The notes under the pieces: generated by a model
The model's input: the letters and a program-made list of their open reading frames with translations, nothing else
Told to the model about the DNA's origin: nothing
Database searches by the model: none
Part shown: in pieces, positions 9,201-18,668 of the stretch
How positions within the stretch are numbered: position 1 is the stretch's first letter
Layout: each line of letters starts with the position of its first letter
Program-made: the position numbers and the translations under genes
Source of the DNA: Chitinophagaceae bacterium
Lineage (GTDB): Bacteria; Bacteroidota; Bacteroidia; Cytophagales; Cytophagaceae
Length of the DNA: 64,000 nucleotides
Direction of reading: 5' to 3'
Assembly (NCBI GenBank): GCA_028288405.1
Contig: JAQBNS010000097.1
Location: forward strand, 46,144-110,143

Positions 9201-9266
9201 CATTTTCATACCAAAAAAAGAAGGCTTTCTGGTACCAGAAAGCCTTCTTTTTTTGGTATGAAAATG
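9201..9266. terminator. 66-bp perfect palindrome after the desaturase gene
   Basis: Every base from 9201 to 9233 pairs with its mirror from 9234 to 9266, centred on a KpnI-like GGTACC. As RNA it would form a hairpin of about 31 bp with a tiny loop, with A7 in one arm and T7 in the other. It starts 14 nt after the desaturase stop and so very likely terminates transcription, but it is far longer than needed for that. Confidence 0.85.
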
Positions 9267-9624
9267 CAAATCGGGTATGTATGATTAGTCGGAAAAACAG
9301 AAAAAAAGTAAGATGTTATTTAAAACAGTAATCTGTTTTATAGCATTTTAAATCTGTCTACGTTGCCACTTTTTTTGGTTACTAAGTGTAACATTTGACT
9401 TTTTTAGCGCTAAAAAAGGTTTTTAAACAACACGAATGCAGATGTGCGACATTCTCCAACAAATGTTCTTTTACTTCGATCAGCGCCATATTTTATTCGA
9501 TTAGCCTTTAGGTTTTACATAAACACACTGATTTTAAGATAAAGCAGGAACAAACATAAAGAACACACCTTCGTAGAATTCCAAGCTTTAATTTTTAGAA
9601 TTATTCTTTTAAAACCAGATTGGA
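9267..9624. other. A+T-rich intergenic region upstream of the beta-helix gene
   Basis: No gene is seen. The region contains an 18-bp perfect palindrome, TTTTTTAGCGCTAAAAAA, at 9400-9417 and several A/T homopolymer runs. The palindrome may be an operator or a small terminator. The same core (TTAGCGCT) recurs in the inverted repeat at 18669-18707, upstream of another T9SS gene. No exact TAnnTTTG box was found. Confidence 0.5.
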
Positions 9625-12600
9625 ATGAGAACAACGTTTTTTTATGCGATGAGCATAGTGTTTTTGCTATGTACGAATGAGCTTAGAGCAGCCATCTATA
9701 CAGTAGACAATATTGCTGATACGGACAATGCGGCTGCTTATACGGCAGGTGACGGAACCAATACGTTAAGGAAGTGTATGCGTTTGGCAAATGCAGGAGC
9801 AGTGTCGACCGATAACATCAATTTTAACTTGCCCAGTCCCTTTACCATCACCCTTACTACGACCTCCCTTATCTTTACGCAGCCGGTCATCATTGATGGT
9901 TATACCCAACCGGGAGCTTCAGCGGGCAACCTGATTGTACAAGTGAAAAGTACGGTCACCGGAATTCCAATCTTTCGTTTTAATACCGGTTCATCGGGCA
10001 GTACAGTAAAGGGTATTGTCCTATATACTAACAACGGAAACAATACAGGTATATATGCGACCAGCGGAACAACCAACCATGTCTTTTCAGGAAACTATAT
10101 CGGAACAAATGCAGGGGGTACCGCTATGGGTGGAACAACCGCCATGCAATATGGTATTGACCTGGATGGCTCTACCGACTGCGTCATCGGAGGAACGTCC
10201 GGTGCGTTGACACGCAATGTTATTTCGGCTTGTTCTAATTTTGCTATCCGTGTGAGGAATACATCAGACAGAACAACGATACAAGGCAATTACATTGGTA
10301 CGACCGCTTCCGGAAATGCCGTACTGGCGAATAGTAACAACGGTATTGACATCAGCAGTTCCAATGTACAAGTGATCGGTGGGAGTGTCTATGGCGCAAG
10401 AAATATTATTTGCGGCAACACGGTAGGTCTCAATGTTTCCACTTGTGCAACATTGACCATTAAAGGAAATTTCATCGGACTGGGAGCTGACGGCCTCACC
10501 GCTATAGCGAATACAGGTCAAGGTATCAGAATACAAAACATAACTTCTGCTATTACGATCGGTGGTCCATTAAAGCAAGAGCGCAATGTGATCGGATCCA
10601 ATGGAAACGATGGCATCAATGTTACCGGTACAATCACAGGTATTACGATCCAGAACAATTACATTGGTTTTGACTCCACAGGACTCGTTTCAAAACCCAA
10701 TGCCAACGAGGGCATTGACATTACTAATGCCAGCACAGTGCTTATCGGAGGATCTGCTTATAACCTGCGTAACGTCATTGGAAACAACGTGGGTGTCGGC
10801 GTAAAGCTTTCAACCTGTACCGTTTCCTCAGTCATCAAAGGCAACTTCATTGGTCTGGCTGCAAACGGCACAACAGCTGCCGGCAATACCAGTCAGGGTA
10901 TTAATATTGCAACAGCAGTGGCTGTAACGGTTGGAGGGTCATTGACTCCTGAAAGAAACATTATTTCTTCCAACGGAAACGACGGTATTAACATGAGTGG
11001 AACAATCACTGGTGTTACCATTCAAAATAATTACATAGGCTTTGATTCATTAGGTACGACCGCAAGGGGCAATAATGCAGACGGTATCGATCTTACGAAT
11101 GCCAGCACGATAGTAATAGGCGGATCTAGTTACAATCTCCGCAACGTGATCGGCAATTGCACTCAGGTGGGACTTAGAATGTCCAACAGCACAGTGTCTG
11201 CCGTTATCAAAGGCAACTTTATCGGCTTAGCGAGAAACGGCGCAACAGCTCCCAATGGCGGCAATGGTGTGCAGAGTAGTACAGCGGTCGCAATGACCAT
11301 TGGAGGGCCCTTGTTGGCAGAAAGAAATGTAGTAGGATCGAATACCGGTGATGGCTTTAACCTGAGTGCTACAACGGGCTTAACCATTCAGAACAATTAC
11401 ATAGGCTTTGATACCACAGGTTTAGTAGCAAGGAATAATACCAGTGACGGCATAAGAATAACCGGAGCAACCAGCACGGTGTTGGTCGGAGGCTCTGCTT
11501 ACAACCTTCGTAATGTCATAGGGAATAACGGGAATGACGGCTTGCGCATCAGTAATGCGACTGTTTCCACTATTGTCAAAGGAAACTTTATCGGCTTAGC
11601 CGTAAACGGCAGTACAGCCGCACCAAACAACAACAGTGGAATGGAGATCAATAACACGACAAACGTTACGATCGGAGGCCCTCTTCTGCCGGAACGCAAT
11701 CTCGTTTCATCCAATGCACAACGGGGAATCACGCTGAACACCTCTACTCCTGTCGTGATTCAAAACAATTATGTAGGACTGGATTCTACCGGACTTGTAG
11801 CCAAAGGTAATTTGCAAAGAGGGATCAGTGTTTCCGTAGCGGCGAGTTTGACGATAGGCGGAACCTCTTTCAATCTTAGAAATGTGGTGGCCAACAACGG
11901 GCAAGTGGGAATTGCTTTTGATAATTCTCCCAATGCGATTGTCAAAGGAAACTTCATCGGTCTGGCAAAGAATGGAACGACGGCCATGGGCAATGGCAAT
12001 CAGGGCTTGCTTGTTTCCAACAGCAATACCACGACGATTGGAGGATCAACATTGGCCGAACGAAATGTGATCTCTTCCAATTTACAACGAGGGGTAGAAA
12101 TCAATAACTCAAACAATGTGACCTTTGTCAATAACTATGTGGGTGTTGACTCTACCGGTTCTTTGATACGGGGAAACATTCAGGCAGGTGTGGCCTTTTC
12201 CGCTTGTACGAGCGCAGTAGTAGGAGGTACGTCGGTCAACTTACGCAACATTATTTCCAACAATGGGTTTGATGGTTTACGGATAGACAATTCACCTACT
12301 CCTATTGTACAAGGAAATTATATAGGAGTGGATGTAACAGGCTTGCTTGATTTTGGAAATGGAGAAAACGGTGTTAACGTTTTCAATGCAGGCGTCGCTA
12401 CCATTGGCGGTAGTACGTACAGCGCAAGAAATATCATAAGCGGCAACGGTCAGGATGGAATTATTTTACACGACAACTGCGGCGGTTCTATCATTAAAGC
12501 CAACTTCTGTGGCGTTGGAAAAGACGGAGTCACCGTGATCGGTAACCACGACAGCGGGATTCGAATTTATGGGAACACCACTTCTAATGGTATCTTCATT

Positions 12601-13974
12601 GGCGGTTCTTTGTATGCAGAAAGAAATATTGCTACGGGAAATGGTTTTCCTTCTACCAATTTGTCGAGAGACGGGATTCGTATTGAAGGCAACGCCAGCA
12701 ACCACATCATCAAAGGGAATTATTGCGGTACAGATTCTACCGGTACCATTGCCATTGGAAATGAATGGGCGGGTCTTTCTTTGAACGAAGTGAGTAACGC
12801 CATCGTAGGAGGCACGGGCACTTACGAGGGTAACATCTGTGCAGCCAATACACACGAAGGCATGTATTTGAGGAACGCAGTGAACCTGACCATTACCGGA
12901 AACTTTGTAGGGACAGATAAAACGGGAACCCTGGATATGGGGAACGGAGAATTTGGTATCAACGTGAGACAAATCAGTTTGAACAATACCATAGGTGGCA
13001 ATACACCGGCCCTGCAAAACATTGTCGCGTATACGAAAGCCGATGCTGTAGACAGTTCCGGTACCGGAGTGTATGTGGAGTACAGATCGCAATACAACAG
13101 GATTGTGCGCAATAAAATTTATTGCAACGCGGGCTTAGGTATTGCAGTGGCGACTTTAGGAAACGAAGGCATACTTGCTCCAATGGTGACAACAGCTACT
13201 GCCAATTCCGTAAGTGGTACGGGAAGTATAGACGGAGATTCGATTCATGTATACCACACCAATGTTTCCGGTGGAGGGTGCGATTGTGAAGGAGAAACAT
13301 TCATTGGAGCGACCATTGTATCCGGCGGTACCTGGTCGATTACACACGGCTTGAATTATTCCATACCGACAGCCTACGATGTGACGGCGACAGAAACAAC
13401 AGCGAACAAAAGCACGTCTCAGTTTTCTGTTTGTAATGCGGCCCTGCCGGTAGAATTTATATCCTTTACCGTTAAGAAATTTTCTGATCGTAACATTGCC
13501 ATTCAATGGTCCACCGGATGGGAACAGAACAGCAGTTATTTTTTAGTAGAAAGAAAAAATGAAAAAGGCGAATTTGAATCCATCGCGAGAGTAAGCGGCA
13601 GAGGAAATGTTCAGGGCTTATCCAATTATGCGGCAGAAGATCAAAATCCTTTAATCGGCATGAACTATTACCGCATCCGGCAAGTGGATGTGGACGGACA
13701 TTCTACCACTACCGCCATCCGGGCGATACAAGTGGACGGAGACGGCTTGCAAATTTTGTTGACGGCGGAAGGAGTAGGAATTACTTCACCGGTATCAACA
13801 ACAGCAACGTTAGGCATCTATTCCGAACTGGGACAGGAACTGGTACAAAAACAAATTCAATTGAATGCTAACACCTACTACCCTGTTTCTATTGGTTTGC
13901 AGAACGGCATCTATTTGTTCTACGTGTCTACGCTGGAAAAAAGTGTTTGGAAGAAGGTGCCGGTGAGGCAGTAG
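9625..13974 (+). CDS. Giant secreted right-handed beta-helix repeat protein
   Basis: The protein has 1449 residues. A signal peptide (M-R-T-T-F-F-Y-A-M-S-I-V-F-L-L-C) precedes a CSLREA-like opening (A-D-T-D-N-A-A-A ... N-T-L-R-K-C). Residues about 180-1140 are some 15 units of about 62 residues, each with I-G-G, then R-N-V-I-x-x-N, then I-K-G-N-F-I-G or I-Q-N-N-Y-I-G, and G-I-x-I. This is the pattern of parallel beta-helix (NosD/pectate-lyase-like) proteins. Two unit types alternate through the middle of the array. The C-terminus has an L-P-V-E-F fibronectin-like module and a final ~80-residue segment with G-I-Y-L-F-Y-V, a divergent T9SS sorting domain lacking the usual P-N-P. A cell-surface or secreted adhesin or polysaccharide-binding role is inferred; no catalytic residues were recognised. 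Confidence 0.85.
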   Translation: MRTTFFYAMSIVFLLCTNELRAAIYTVDNIADTDNAAAYTAGDGTNTLRKCMRLANAGAVSTDNINFNLPSPFTITLTTTSLIFTQPVIIDGYTQPGASAGNLIVQVKSTVTGIPIFRFNTGSSGSTVKGIVLYTNNGNNTGIYATSGTTNHVFSGNYIGTNAGGTAMGGTTAMQYGIDLDGSTDCVIGGTSGALTRNVISACSNFAIRVRNTSDRTTIQGNYIGTTASGNAVLANSNNGIDISSSNVQVIGGSVYGARNIICGNTVGLNVSTCATLTIKGNFIGLGADGLTAIANTGQGIRIQNITSAITIGGPLKQERNVIGSNGNDGINVTGTITGITIQNNYIGFDSTGLVSKPNANEGIDITNASTVLIGGSAYNLRNVIGNNVGVGVKLSTCTVSSVIKGNFIGLAANGTTAAGNTSQGINIATAVAVTVGGSLTPERNIISSNGNDGINMSGTITGVTIQNNYIGFDSLGTTARGNNADGIDLTNASTIVIGGSSYNLRNVIGNCTQVGLRMSNSTVSAVIKGNFIGLARNGATAPNGGNGVQSSTAVAMTIGGPLLAERNVVGSNTGDGFNLSATTGLTIQNNYIGFDTTGLVARNNTSDGIRITGATSTVLVGGSAYNLRNVIGNNGNDGLRISNATVSTIVKGNFIGLAVNGSTAAPNNNSGMEINNTTNVTIGGPLLPERNLVSSNAQRGITLNTSTPVVIQNNYVGLDSTGLVAKGNLQRGISVSVAASLTIGGTSFNLRNVVANNGQVGIAFDNSPNAIVKGNFIGLAKNGTTAMGNGNQGLLVSNSNTTTIGGSTLAERNVISSNLQRGVEINNSNNVTFVNNYVGVDSTGSLIRGNIQAGVAFSACTSAVVGGTSVNLRNIISNNGFDGLRIDNSPTPIVQGNYIGVDVTGLLDFGNGENGVNVFNAGVATIGGSTYSARNIISGNGQDGIILHDNCGGSIIKANFCGVGKDGVTVIGNHDSGIRIYGNTTSNGIFIGGSLYAERNIATGNGFPSTNLSRDGIRIEGNASNHIIKGNYCGTDSTGTIAIGNEWAGLSLNEVSNAIVGGTGTYEGNICAANTHEGMYLRNAVNLTITGNFVGTDKTGTLDMGNGEFGINVRQISLNNTIGGNTPALQNIVAYTKADAVDSSGTGVYVEYRSQYNRIVRNKIYCNAGLGIAVATLGNEGILAPMVTTATANSVSGTGSIDGDSIHVYHTNVSGGGCDCEGETFIGATIVSGGTWSITHGLNYSIPTAYDVTATETTANKSTSQFSVCNAALPVEFISFTVKKFSDRNIAIQWSTGWEQNSSYFLVERKNEKGEFESIARVSGRGNVQGLSNYAAEDQNPLIGMNYYRIRQVDVDGHSTTTAIRAIQVDGDGLQILLTAEGVGITSPVSTTATLGIYSELGQELVQKQIQLNANTYYPVSIGLQNGIYLFYVSTLEKSVWKKVPVRQ

Positions 13975-14117
13975 AGTGATCGGATAGGTTTTTTGTTAAT
14001 AAAGGAATAACACAGCAGCAATCAGACAAAAAAGAAGTTTAGTATTCAGATTTTAACCTTTAGCTCAATAAGGTGGATTTTTTATTTTTATACGACTTAC
14101 TTTTTAATGGATCAATA

Positions 14118-14610
14118 ATGCACATTCAACAAAAAATTTACGAAGTCAGAGGAATGAAAGTCATGCTAGACTTTGACTTAGCGGAATTATATGAGGTAAA
14201 CACCAAAGCACTCAATCAGGCCGTAAAAGGAATGTAGAACGTTTTCCAGTCCGATTCATGTTCCGCGTCTAAATCAGAATGGATGGATATGCGGTCACAA
14301 TTTGTGACCGCATCCCAAGTGAAAAGAAATATAGAAATAACCCCTTTGCTTTTACGGAACATGGTGTTACAATGGTGGCGAGTGTGCTTCGTAGCAAAAA
14401 AGCAATAGCGGTAACATTGCTATTATAGAGGCCTTCATTGCGTTGAAGGAATTCGCTTTTACTTATCGGGAATTATCGGAAAAGTTGGATGTGCTTGAAA
14501 AGCAATACAACAAAAAGTTTGAAGATGTATACGAAGCGATTCGCTACCTGCTCAAGAAAGAAGAAGAGCCGGAAGAACGGAAACGGGTTGGTTTTAAGCA
14601 AAAAGTATAG
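14118..14610 (+). pseudogene. ORF6N-domain protein, frameshifted remnant
   Basis: The intact ancestor would read M-H-I-Q-Q-K-I-Y-E-V-R-G-M-K-V-M-L-D-F-D-L-A-E-L-Y, the start of an ORF6N DNA-binding domain (phage KilA-N/ORF6N family). It then continues through F-P-V-R-F-M-F-R, R-S-Q-F-V-T-A-S, P-F-A-F-T-E-H-G-V-T-M-V-A-S-V-L and a coiled C-terminus, for about 164 codons. The reading frame breaks four times: near 14228 (one base lost), between 14267 and 14283 (one gained), near 14344 (one lost) and near 14413 (one lost). The final frame stops at 14608-14610. Most residues are preserved between the lesions, so decay is recent. It is probably a relic of a phage or mobile element between two large surface-protein genes. 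Confidence 0.88.
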
Positions 14611-14627
14611 TGTTTAAAAACAGAGAT

Positions 14628-14673
14628 ACAGCTGAACTCATTAGATGTTTCAACGTCTAATGAGTTCAGCTGT
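14628..14673. repeat. 18-bp perfect inverted repeat next to the ORF6N remnant
   Basis: The arms at 14628-14645 and 14656-14673 (ACAGCTGAACTCATTAGA and its complement) are perfect. The 10-nt interval can pair further through one G-T wobble to a two-base loop. There is no T tract. It may be a terminator-like hairpin of the remnant gene or the end of a small mobile element. Confidence 0.75.
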
Positions 14674-14775
14674 GAATAAAGCATAAGTAATAGGATTGTC
14701 TCTATATTTTTTAAAACAAGCACCAACGTTTCAGACAAAAAGTTAGTCTGATGACTGAGGTTGATTTACAACTTC

Positions 14776-14783
14776 TATATTTG
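14776..14783 (+). promoter_or_regulatory. Bacteroidota -7 promoter element for the Ycf48-type gene
   Basis: TATATTTG matches TAnnTTTG exactly, 73 nt before the ATG at 14857. Its position makes the upstream in-frame TTG at 14761 impossible as a start and supports 14857. Confidence 0.55.
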
Positions 14784-14856
14784 TACGCTTTTTATTCTTT
14801 CAACAGTTGGACAATATTTTTGTCTGTTTTCCAATAAATACTTAACAATATCTATT

Positions 14857-17800
14857 ATGAAAAAAATCTTTAAGTCTAGAGTAAGAATTATTTTTCTTTC
14901 AGCATTATTGCTTGCGAGTAGCTTTACTGCAAAGAATAGTATAGCTCAGCAGTGGATTCAGGCAAGCTCAAGTACGATTCAAGATCTTCGCTCTGTTCAT
15001 TTCATTTCTTCCACCCAAGGTTGGGCTGTAGGTAATAATGGAATAATTCTCACAACCAGTAATGGAGGTTTAACCTGGACAACTCAGACCTCTGGTACTA
15101 CAGAATATCTTAACACTGTTCATTTCATTTCTTCCACCCAAGGTTGGATTGTAGGTACTAATGGAACAATTCTGGTAACTAATAATGGAGGTATAACCTG
15201 GACAGCTCAGACTTCAAATACAGTAGAAATTCTTTATTCTGTTTATTTCGTTTCTTCCACCCAAGGTTGGGCTGTAGGTAATAATGGAATAATTCTCACA
15301 ACCAGTAATGGCGGTTTAACCTGGACAACTCAGACATCAGGTACAATGCAATTTCTTTCCTCTGTTTATTTTATTTCTTCCACCCAAGGTTGGATTGTAG
15401 GATCTAATGGAACGATTCTTGTAACTAATAATGGAGGCGTAACCTGGATAGCTCAGACCTCAGGTACAACAACATATTTTCGCTCTATTTATTTTATTTC
15501 TTCCACCCAAGGTTGGGCTGTAGGTACTAATGGAATAATTCTCACAACCAGTAATGGAGGTATAACCTGGACAGCTCAGACGTCAGGCTCAACACAAATT
15601 TTTTATTCTGTTCATTTCATTTCTTCCACCCAAGGTTGGATTGTAGGTACTAATGGAACGATTCTGGTAACGAACAATGGAGGTTTAACCTGGACTGTTC
15701 AGACTTCAGGCACGACCCAAATTCTTTACTCAGTATATTTTACTTCTTCCACCCAAGGTTGGGCTGTAGGAGCTTCGGGAACTATTTTATTTAATTGTAT
15801 ATCGCCGAGCATTGTCACACAACCTATTTCACAAACGACATGTAATGCTAGTCAAGCTTCTTTTACAATAACTGCTACAGGTGAAGGCCTTACCTACCAA
15901 TGGAAAAAAGAAACTATAAACATTTCTGGAGCTACTGCCTCTAGTCTAGTACTCAATAATGTTTCTGCGGCAGACGCCGCCAATTATTCCTGCGTTATTA
16001 CCGGTACTTGCGGCACAGTAACTTCGAATGCGGTAAGTTTAACCGTACAGACTACCACTGCTCCTACAACAACTGCACAATCGTTTTGCGCAAGTCAAAC
16101 GCCAACCGTTGCTTTATTGACAGCCAGCGGTACCGCAATCAAATGGTATAGCGCCTCCAGCGGAGGGACTGCTTTAGTGAGCAACACTATTTTGACAACA
16201 GCTACTTATTATGCTTCACAAACCGTAAATGCTTGCGAAGGCCCAAGAGCTTCGGCAAGTATAACGATACAGAGCACTACTGCGCCTACTACCACAGCAC
16301 AAACATTTTGCCTGAGTCAAAATCCCAGCGTTGCTCAATTGACAGCAACCGGTACAGCTATCAAATGGTACACGAGTGCTAGCGGAGGCACAGCTTTATC
16401 GGGCCTGGTAGCTTTGTCAACAGGCACCTATTATGCTTCACAAACAGTGAATGGTTGTGAGGGCCCAAGAGCTTCTACAAGTATTACTGTGCAAACTACT
16501 GCAATACCTTCTGCCACGACACAATCATTTTGCGGCAGCCAAAATCCAACCGTTGCTCAATTGACTGCGACGGGTACGGCCATTAAATGGTATACGGTCT
16601 CTAATGGAGGTACTGCCTTATCAGCGAGTACCGCTTTGGCAACAGGCACCTATTATGCTTCGCAAACAATCAACGGATGTGAAAGCAATACGATACCGGT
16701 CAGTGTAAGTCTTACCTCTGCAACTTATGCACTGAGCAATGTAGATGCGGTATGCAGTTCTTCTTTTAGTGTTCCCTTGCAAACTGTTGGTGCTATTAAA
16801 AGTGGTTTGATCGGGCTTGACTTTACGCTCAATTACGATCAGACTCTGGTGACGCCAAGCGGCACGGCCTCTCTTGGAGCGGTTGCTGCATCTTACGGCG
16901 ATTATAGTTTGAACACGTCGACCCCTGGCAAAGTGGTAGTGAGCGTATACATTAAAAATGCACCATCGAATACCTTTTTCAACGGTACAGGAAACGTGAT
17001 TGGTATCAACTTCACGGTCAATGCTGGTGTTGCGATCAATACGTCAGGAGCGTTGACAACCAGTCTGATCGAAGAAAGTACAGTGATAGGGGCAGCCACC
17101 AGTTGCAATGCGTCTTCCAGTACCTTAAAAGTCGTTGGTGTAGTCGGAGGTAAAATCATTTACCGTGACGATGTCAATAACGATCTCGGGTATGATGCTT
17201 CGTCTCCAGCACTTTATGCGCCCACTGTTATTACAGGTTATGGTTCTACTTGTTCCGCACAAGTGGGTGCTTCCGTCATGCCGAACAATGTCGGTATCTT
17301 TGGTTATTACCCGGGCAATGGTTCTCAGTTAAAAATAGAGCGGGATGTCAAAGGGAATTTTAATCTGCCTCCTTTGGAATGTACCAATGTACAAGCGGTG
17401 ATCAACAGCGCCGATTACCAACTGGCTTTGACGATTGCCAATTCATCCTATGCTACACCATCCTTGTATGAGTTGATGACTGCGGACGTAAACCAGGACG
17501 GTAAAGTAACGGCGGGTGATGTCTCCTTGATTTCTTCCAGAAGCATCAATCAATACAATTGCGAATTTCCACAAGCCTGGAATTACGAATGGAACGGAAC
17601 AAGCTATGTTCCAAAACCGACGTATGCAAAATCCAAAGACTGGATATTTGTACCGGATGTGTATGCTACCAGTCCATCTTTCGTTTTGAATATGGGAAGA
17701 AATAAAGTACCGCAGCTTCCGGCATGCCTTCCACTTCCTCCGGGCGTAGCCACTTGTACGGCGAATGCTAATACCATTTATCATGCCCTGTTACTGGGAG

Positions 17801-18465
17801 ATGTGAATGCCAATTGGACAAAAGCGGCAAACGGCAGTCAATTGAGAGAAATTGTTTCTAAAGAAATTTTCTTCGATCTTCCGAACGCCATAGTAAACGG
17901 TTCTACTAAGACCATTCCGGTTTATTATTCCGGTGAAACTTCTTTCAGTGGAATTGATTTTAGCATAGACTATATAGTTGGTATTACGATCACCGGTCTT
18001 AATGGAGCGGATGGCGTAGCAGTACAATGGAATAACATTGGCAACCAACGTTTGATGGTGAGTGCTTATGCCAATGAAAAATTGACCGGTAACTATCCGG
18101 TGCTTTACCTGACCGTATCGACAAATGATGCATTGACAAGCGAAAGTTTCAGTTCGGCTACAGGATATTTGAACGGCGAAGAAGCGAACATGCGTTTTGA
18201 CGAAAGCAGCGCTGCGAATGTAAGTTCAGGTATCCACGCAGAAATTTTCCCTAACCCTTCCAACGGTATCACCTACCTGTACACAACAGATGCAGCCGCG
18301 TTTGTGAAGGTAAGTATCTATCACACCAACGGCACTTTAGTGTATGAAAACGCCAATGTAGCGGCGAATGAAAATGCAGCCTTACCGGAATTGAAAGCTG
18401 GTGTATACATAGTGAAAGTATCTGGCAGCAGCGGAGAGACGACTAAAAAGTTGGTGAGGTATTAA
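14857..18465 (+). CDS. T9SS-secreted Ycf48-type propeller / Ig-like / cohesin-dockerin-like protein
   Basis: The protein has 1202 residues from the ATG with M-K-K-I-F-K-S-R-V-R, after which a signal peptide ends near I-A-Q-Q. Residues about 44-317 hold seven 41-residue units (S-S-T-Q-G-W-A/I-V-G ... N-G-G-x-T-W), the Ycf48/BNR-like pattern of a seven-bladed beta-propeller. An Ig-like domain follows (Y-Q-W-K-K ... N-Y-S-C), then three ~80-residue Ig-like modules with K-W-Y and T-Y-Y-A-S-Q-T. A cohesin-like sandwich (~650-790) comes next, then a dockerin-like calcium loop (A-D-V-N-Q-D-G-K-V-T-A-G-D) and a second cohesin-like stretch. The end is a type A T9SS sorting domain (I-F-P-N-P-S-N-G ... 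G-V-Y-I-V-K-V). A surface adhesin or scaffold is the likely role. Confidence 0.88.
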   Translation: MKKIFKSRVRIIFLSALLLASSFTAKNSIAQQWIQASSSTIQDLRSVHFISSTQGWAVGNNGIILTTSNGGLTWTTQTSGTTEYLNTVHFISSTQGWIVGTNGTILVTNNGGITWTAQTSNTVEILYSVYFVSSTQGWAVGNNGIILTTSNGGLTWTTQTSGTMQFLSSVYFISSTQGWIVGSNGTILVTNNGGVTWIAQTSGTTTYFRSIYFISSTQGWAVGTNGIILTTSNGGITWTAQTSGSTQIFYSVHFISSTQGWIVGTNGTILVTNNGGLTWTVQTSGTTQILYSVYFTSSTQGWAVGASGTILFNCISPSIVTQPISQTTCNASQASFTITATGEGLTYQWKKETINISGATASSLVLNNVSAADAANYSCVITGTCGTVTSNAVSLTVQTTTAPTTTAQSFCASQTPTVALLTASGTAIKWYSASSGGTALVSNTILTTATYYASQTVNACEGPRASASITIQSTTAPTTTAQTFCLSQNPSVAQLTATGTAIKWYTSASGGTALSGLVALSTGTYYASQTVNGCEGPRASTSITVQTTAIPSATTQSFCGSQNPTVAQLTATGTAIKWYTVSNGGTALSASTALATGTYYASQTINGCESNTIPVSVSLTSATYALSNVDAVCSSSFSVPLQTVGAIKSGLIGLDFTLNYDQTLVTPSGTASLGAVAASYGDYSLNTSTPGKVVVSVYIKNAPSNTFFNGTGNVIGINFTVNAGVAINTSGALTTSLIEESTVIGAATSCNASSSTLKVVGVVGGKIIYRDDVNNDLGYDASSPALYAPTVITGYGSTCSAQVGASVMPNNVGIFGYYPGNGSQLKIERDVKGNFNLPPLECTNVQAVINSADYQLALTIANSSYATPSLYELMTADVNQDGKVTAGDVSLISSRSINQYNCEFPQAWNYEWNGTSYVPKPTYAKSKDWIFVPDVYATSPSFVLNMGRNKVPQLPACLPLPPGVATCTANANTIYHALLLGDVNANWTKAANGSQLREIVSKEIFFDLPNAIVNGSTKTIPVYYSGETSFSGIDFSIDYIVGITITGLNGADGVAVQWNNIGNQRLMVSAYANEKLTGNYPVLYLTVSTNDALTSESFSSATGYLNGEEANMRFDESSAANVSSGIHAEIFPNPSNGITYLYTTDAAAFVKVSIYHTNGTLVYENANVAANENAALPELKAGVYIVKVSGSSGETTKKLVRY
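14986..15807 (+). repeat. 123-bp tandem repeat array (7 units) within the Ycf48-type gene
   Basis: TTCTTCCACCCAAGGTTGG recurs every 123 bp. Units alternate between an A form (G-W-A-V-G ... I-I-L-T-T-S) and a B form (G-W-I-V-G ... T-I-L-V-T-N), so the higher-order unit is 246 bp. Near identity at the DNA level indicates recent duplication of an A+B pair. The seventh unit is truncated. Confidence 0.9.
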
Positions 18466-18470
18466 AAGAC

Positions 18471-18505
18471 AAATCGGAGATCTATGAATGGAGATCAGGA
18501 TAAAT
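18471..18505. repeat. Heptamer-periodic intergenic repeat
   Basis: The stretch reads in 7-nt steps: AAATCGG, AGATCTA, TGAATGG, AGATCAG, GATAAAT. The same opening (AAATCGG, AGATCT) recurs at 46204. It lies between the stop of the Ycf48-type gene and its terminator. Confidence 0.6.
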
Positions 18506-18509
18506 TCAG

Positions 18510-18536
18510 AAACGGCCGCTACATGCGGCTGTTTTT
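18510..18536 (+). terminator. Rho-independent terminator
   Basis: A 10-bp stem (AAACGGCCGC / GCGGCTGTTT, one G-T pair) with loop TACAT is followed by a T-rich run. It ends the Ycf48-type transcript. Confidence 0.8.
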
Positions 18537-18668
18537 GTTTGTAGCAAAAGGCTTGACACCATCTCTTCCTCTCCTAAAAAAACTAGGATTAATCCATATT
18601 CAGGACTAAACAAACCTACCTACCCGCTGTCCAAGGACTGCTTTGTTGTTTAAAAACACGATATCTTT

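Noticed and set aside
12466..13092. 208-codon minus-strand frame inside the beta-helix gene
   Set aside because: Shadow of a repeat-rich gene; composition follows the antisense of the repeats and no domain is present.
14986..15807. CRISPR-like regular spacing of identical 19-mers
   Set aside because: The 123-bp units are in frame within a coding sequence and encode propeller blades; there are no spacers.
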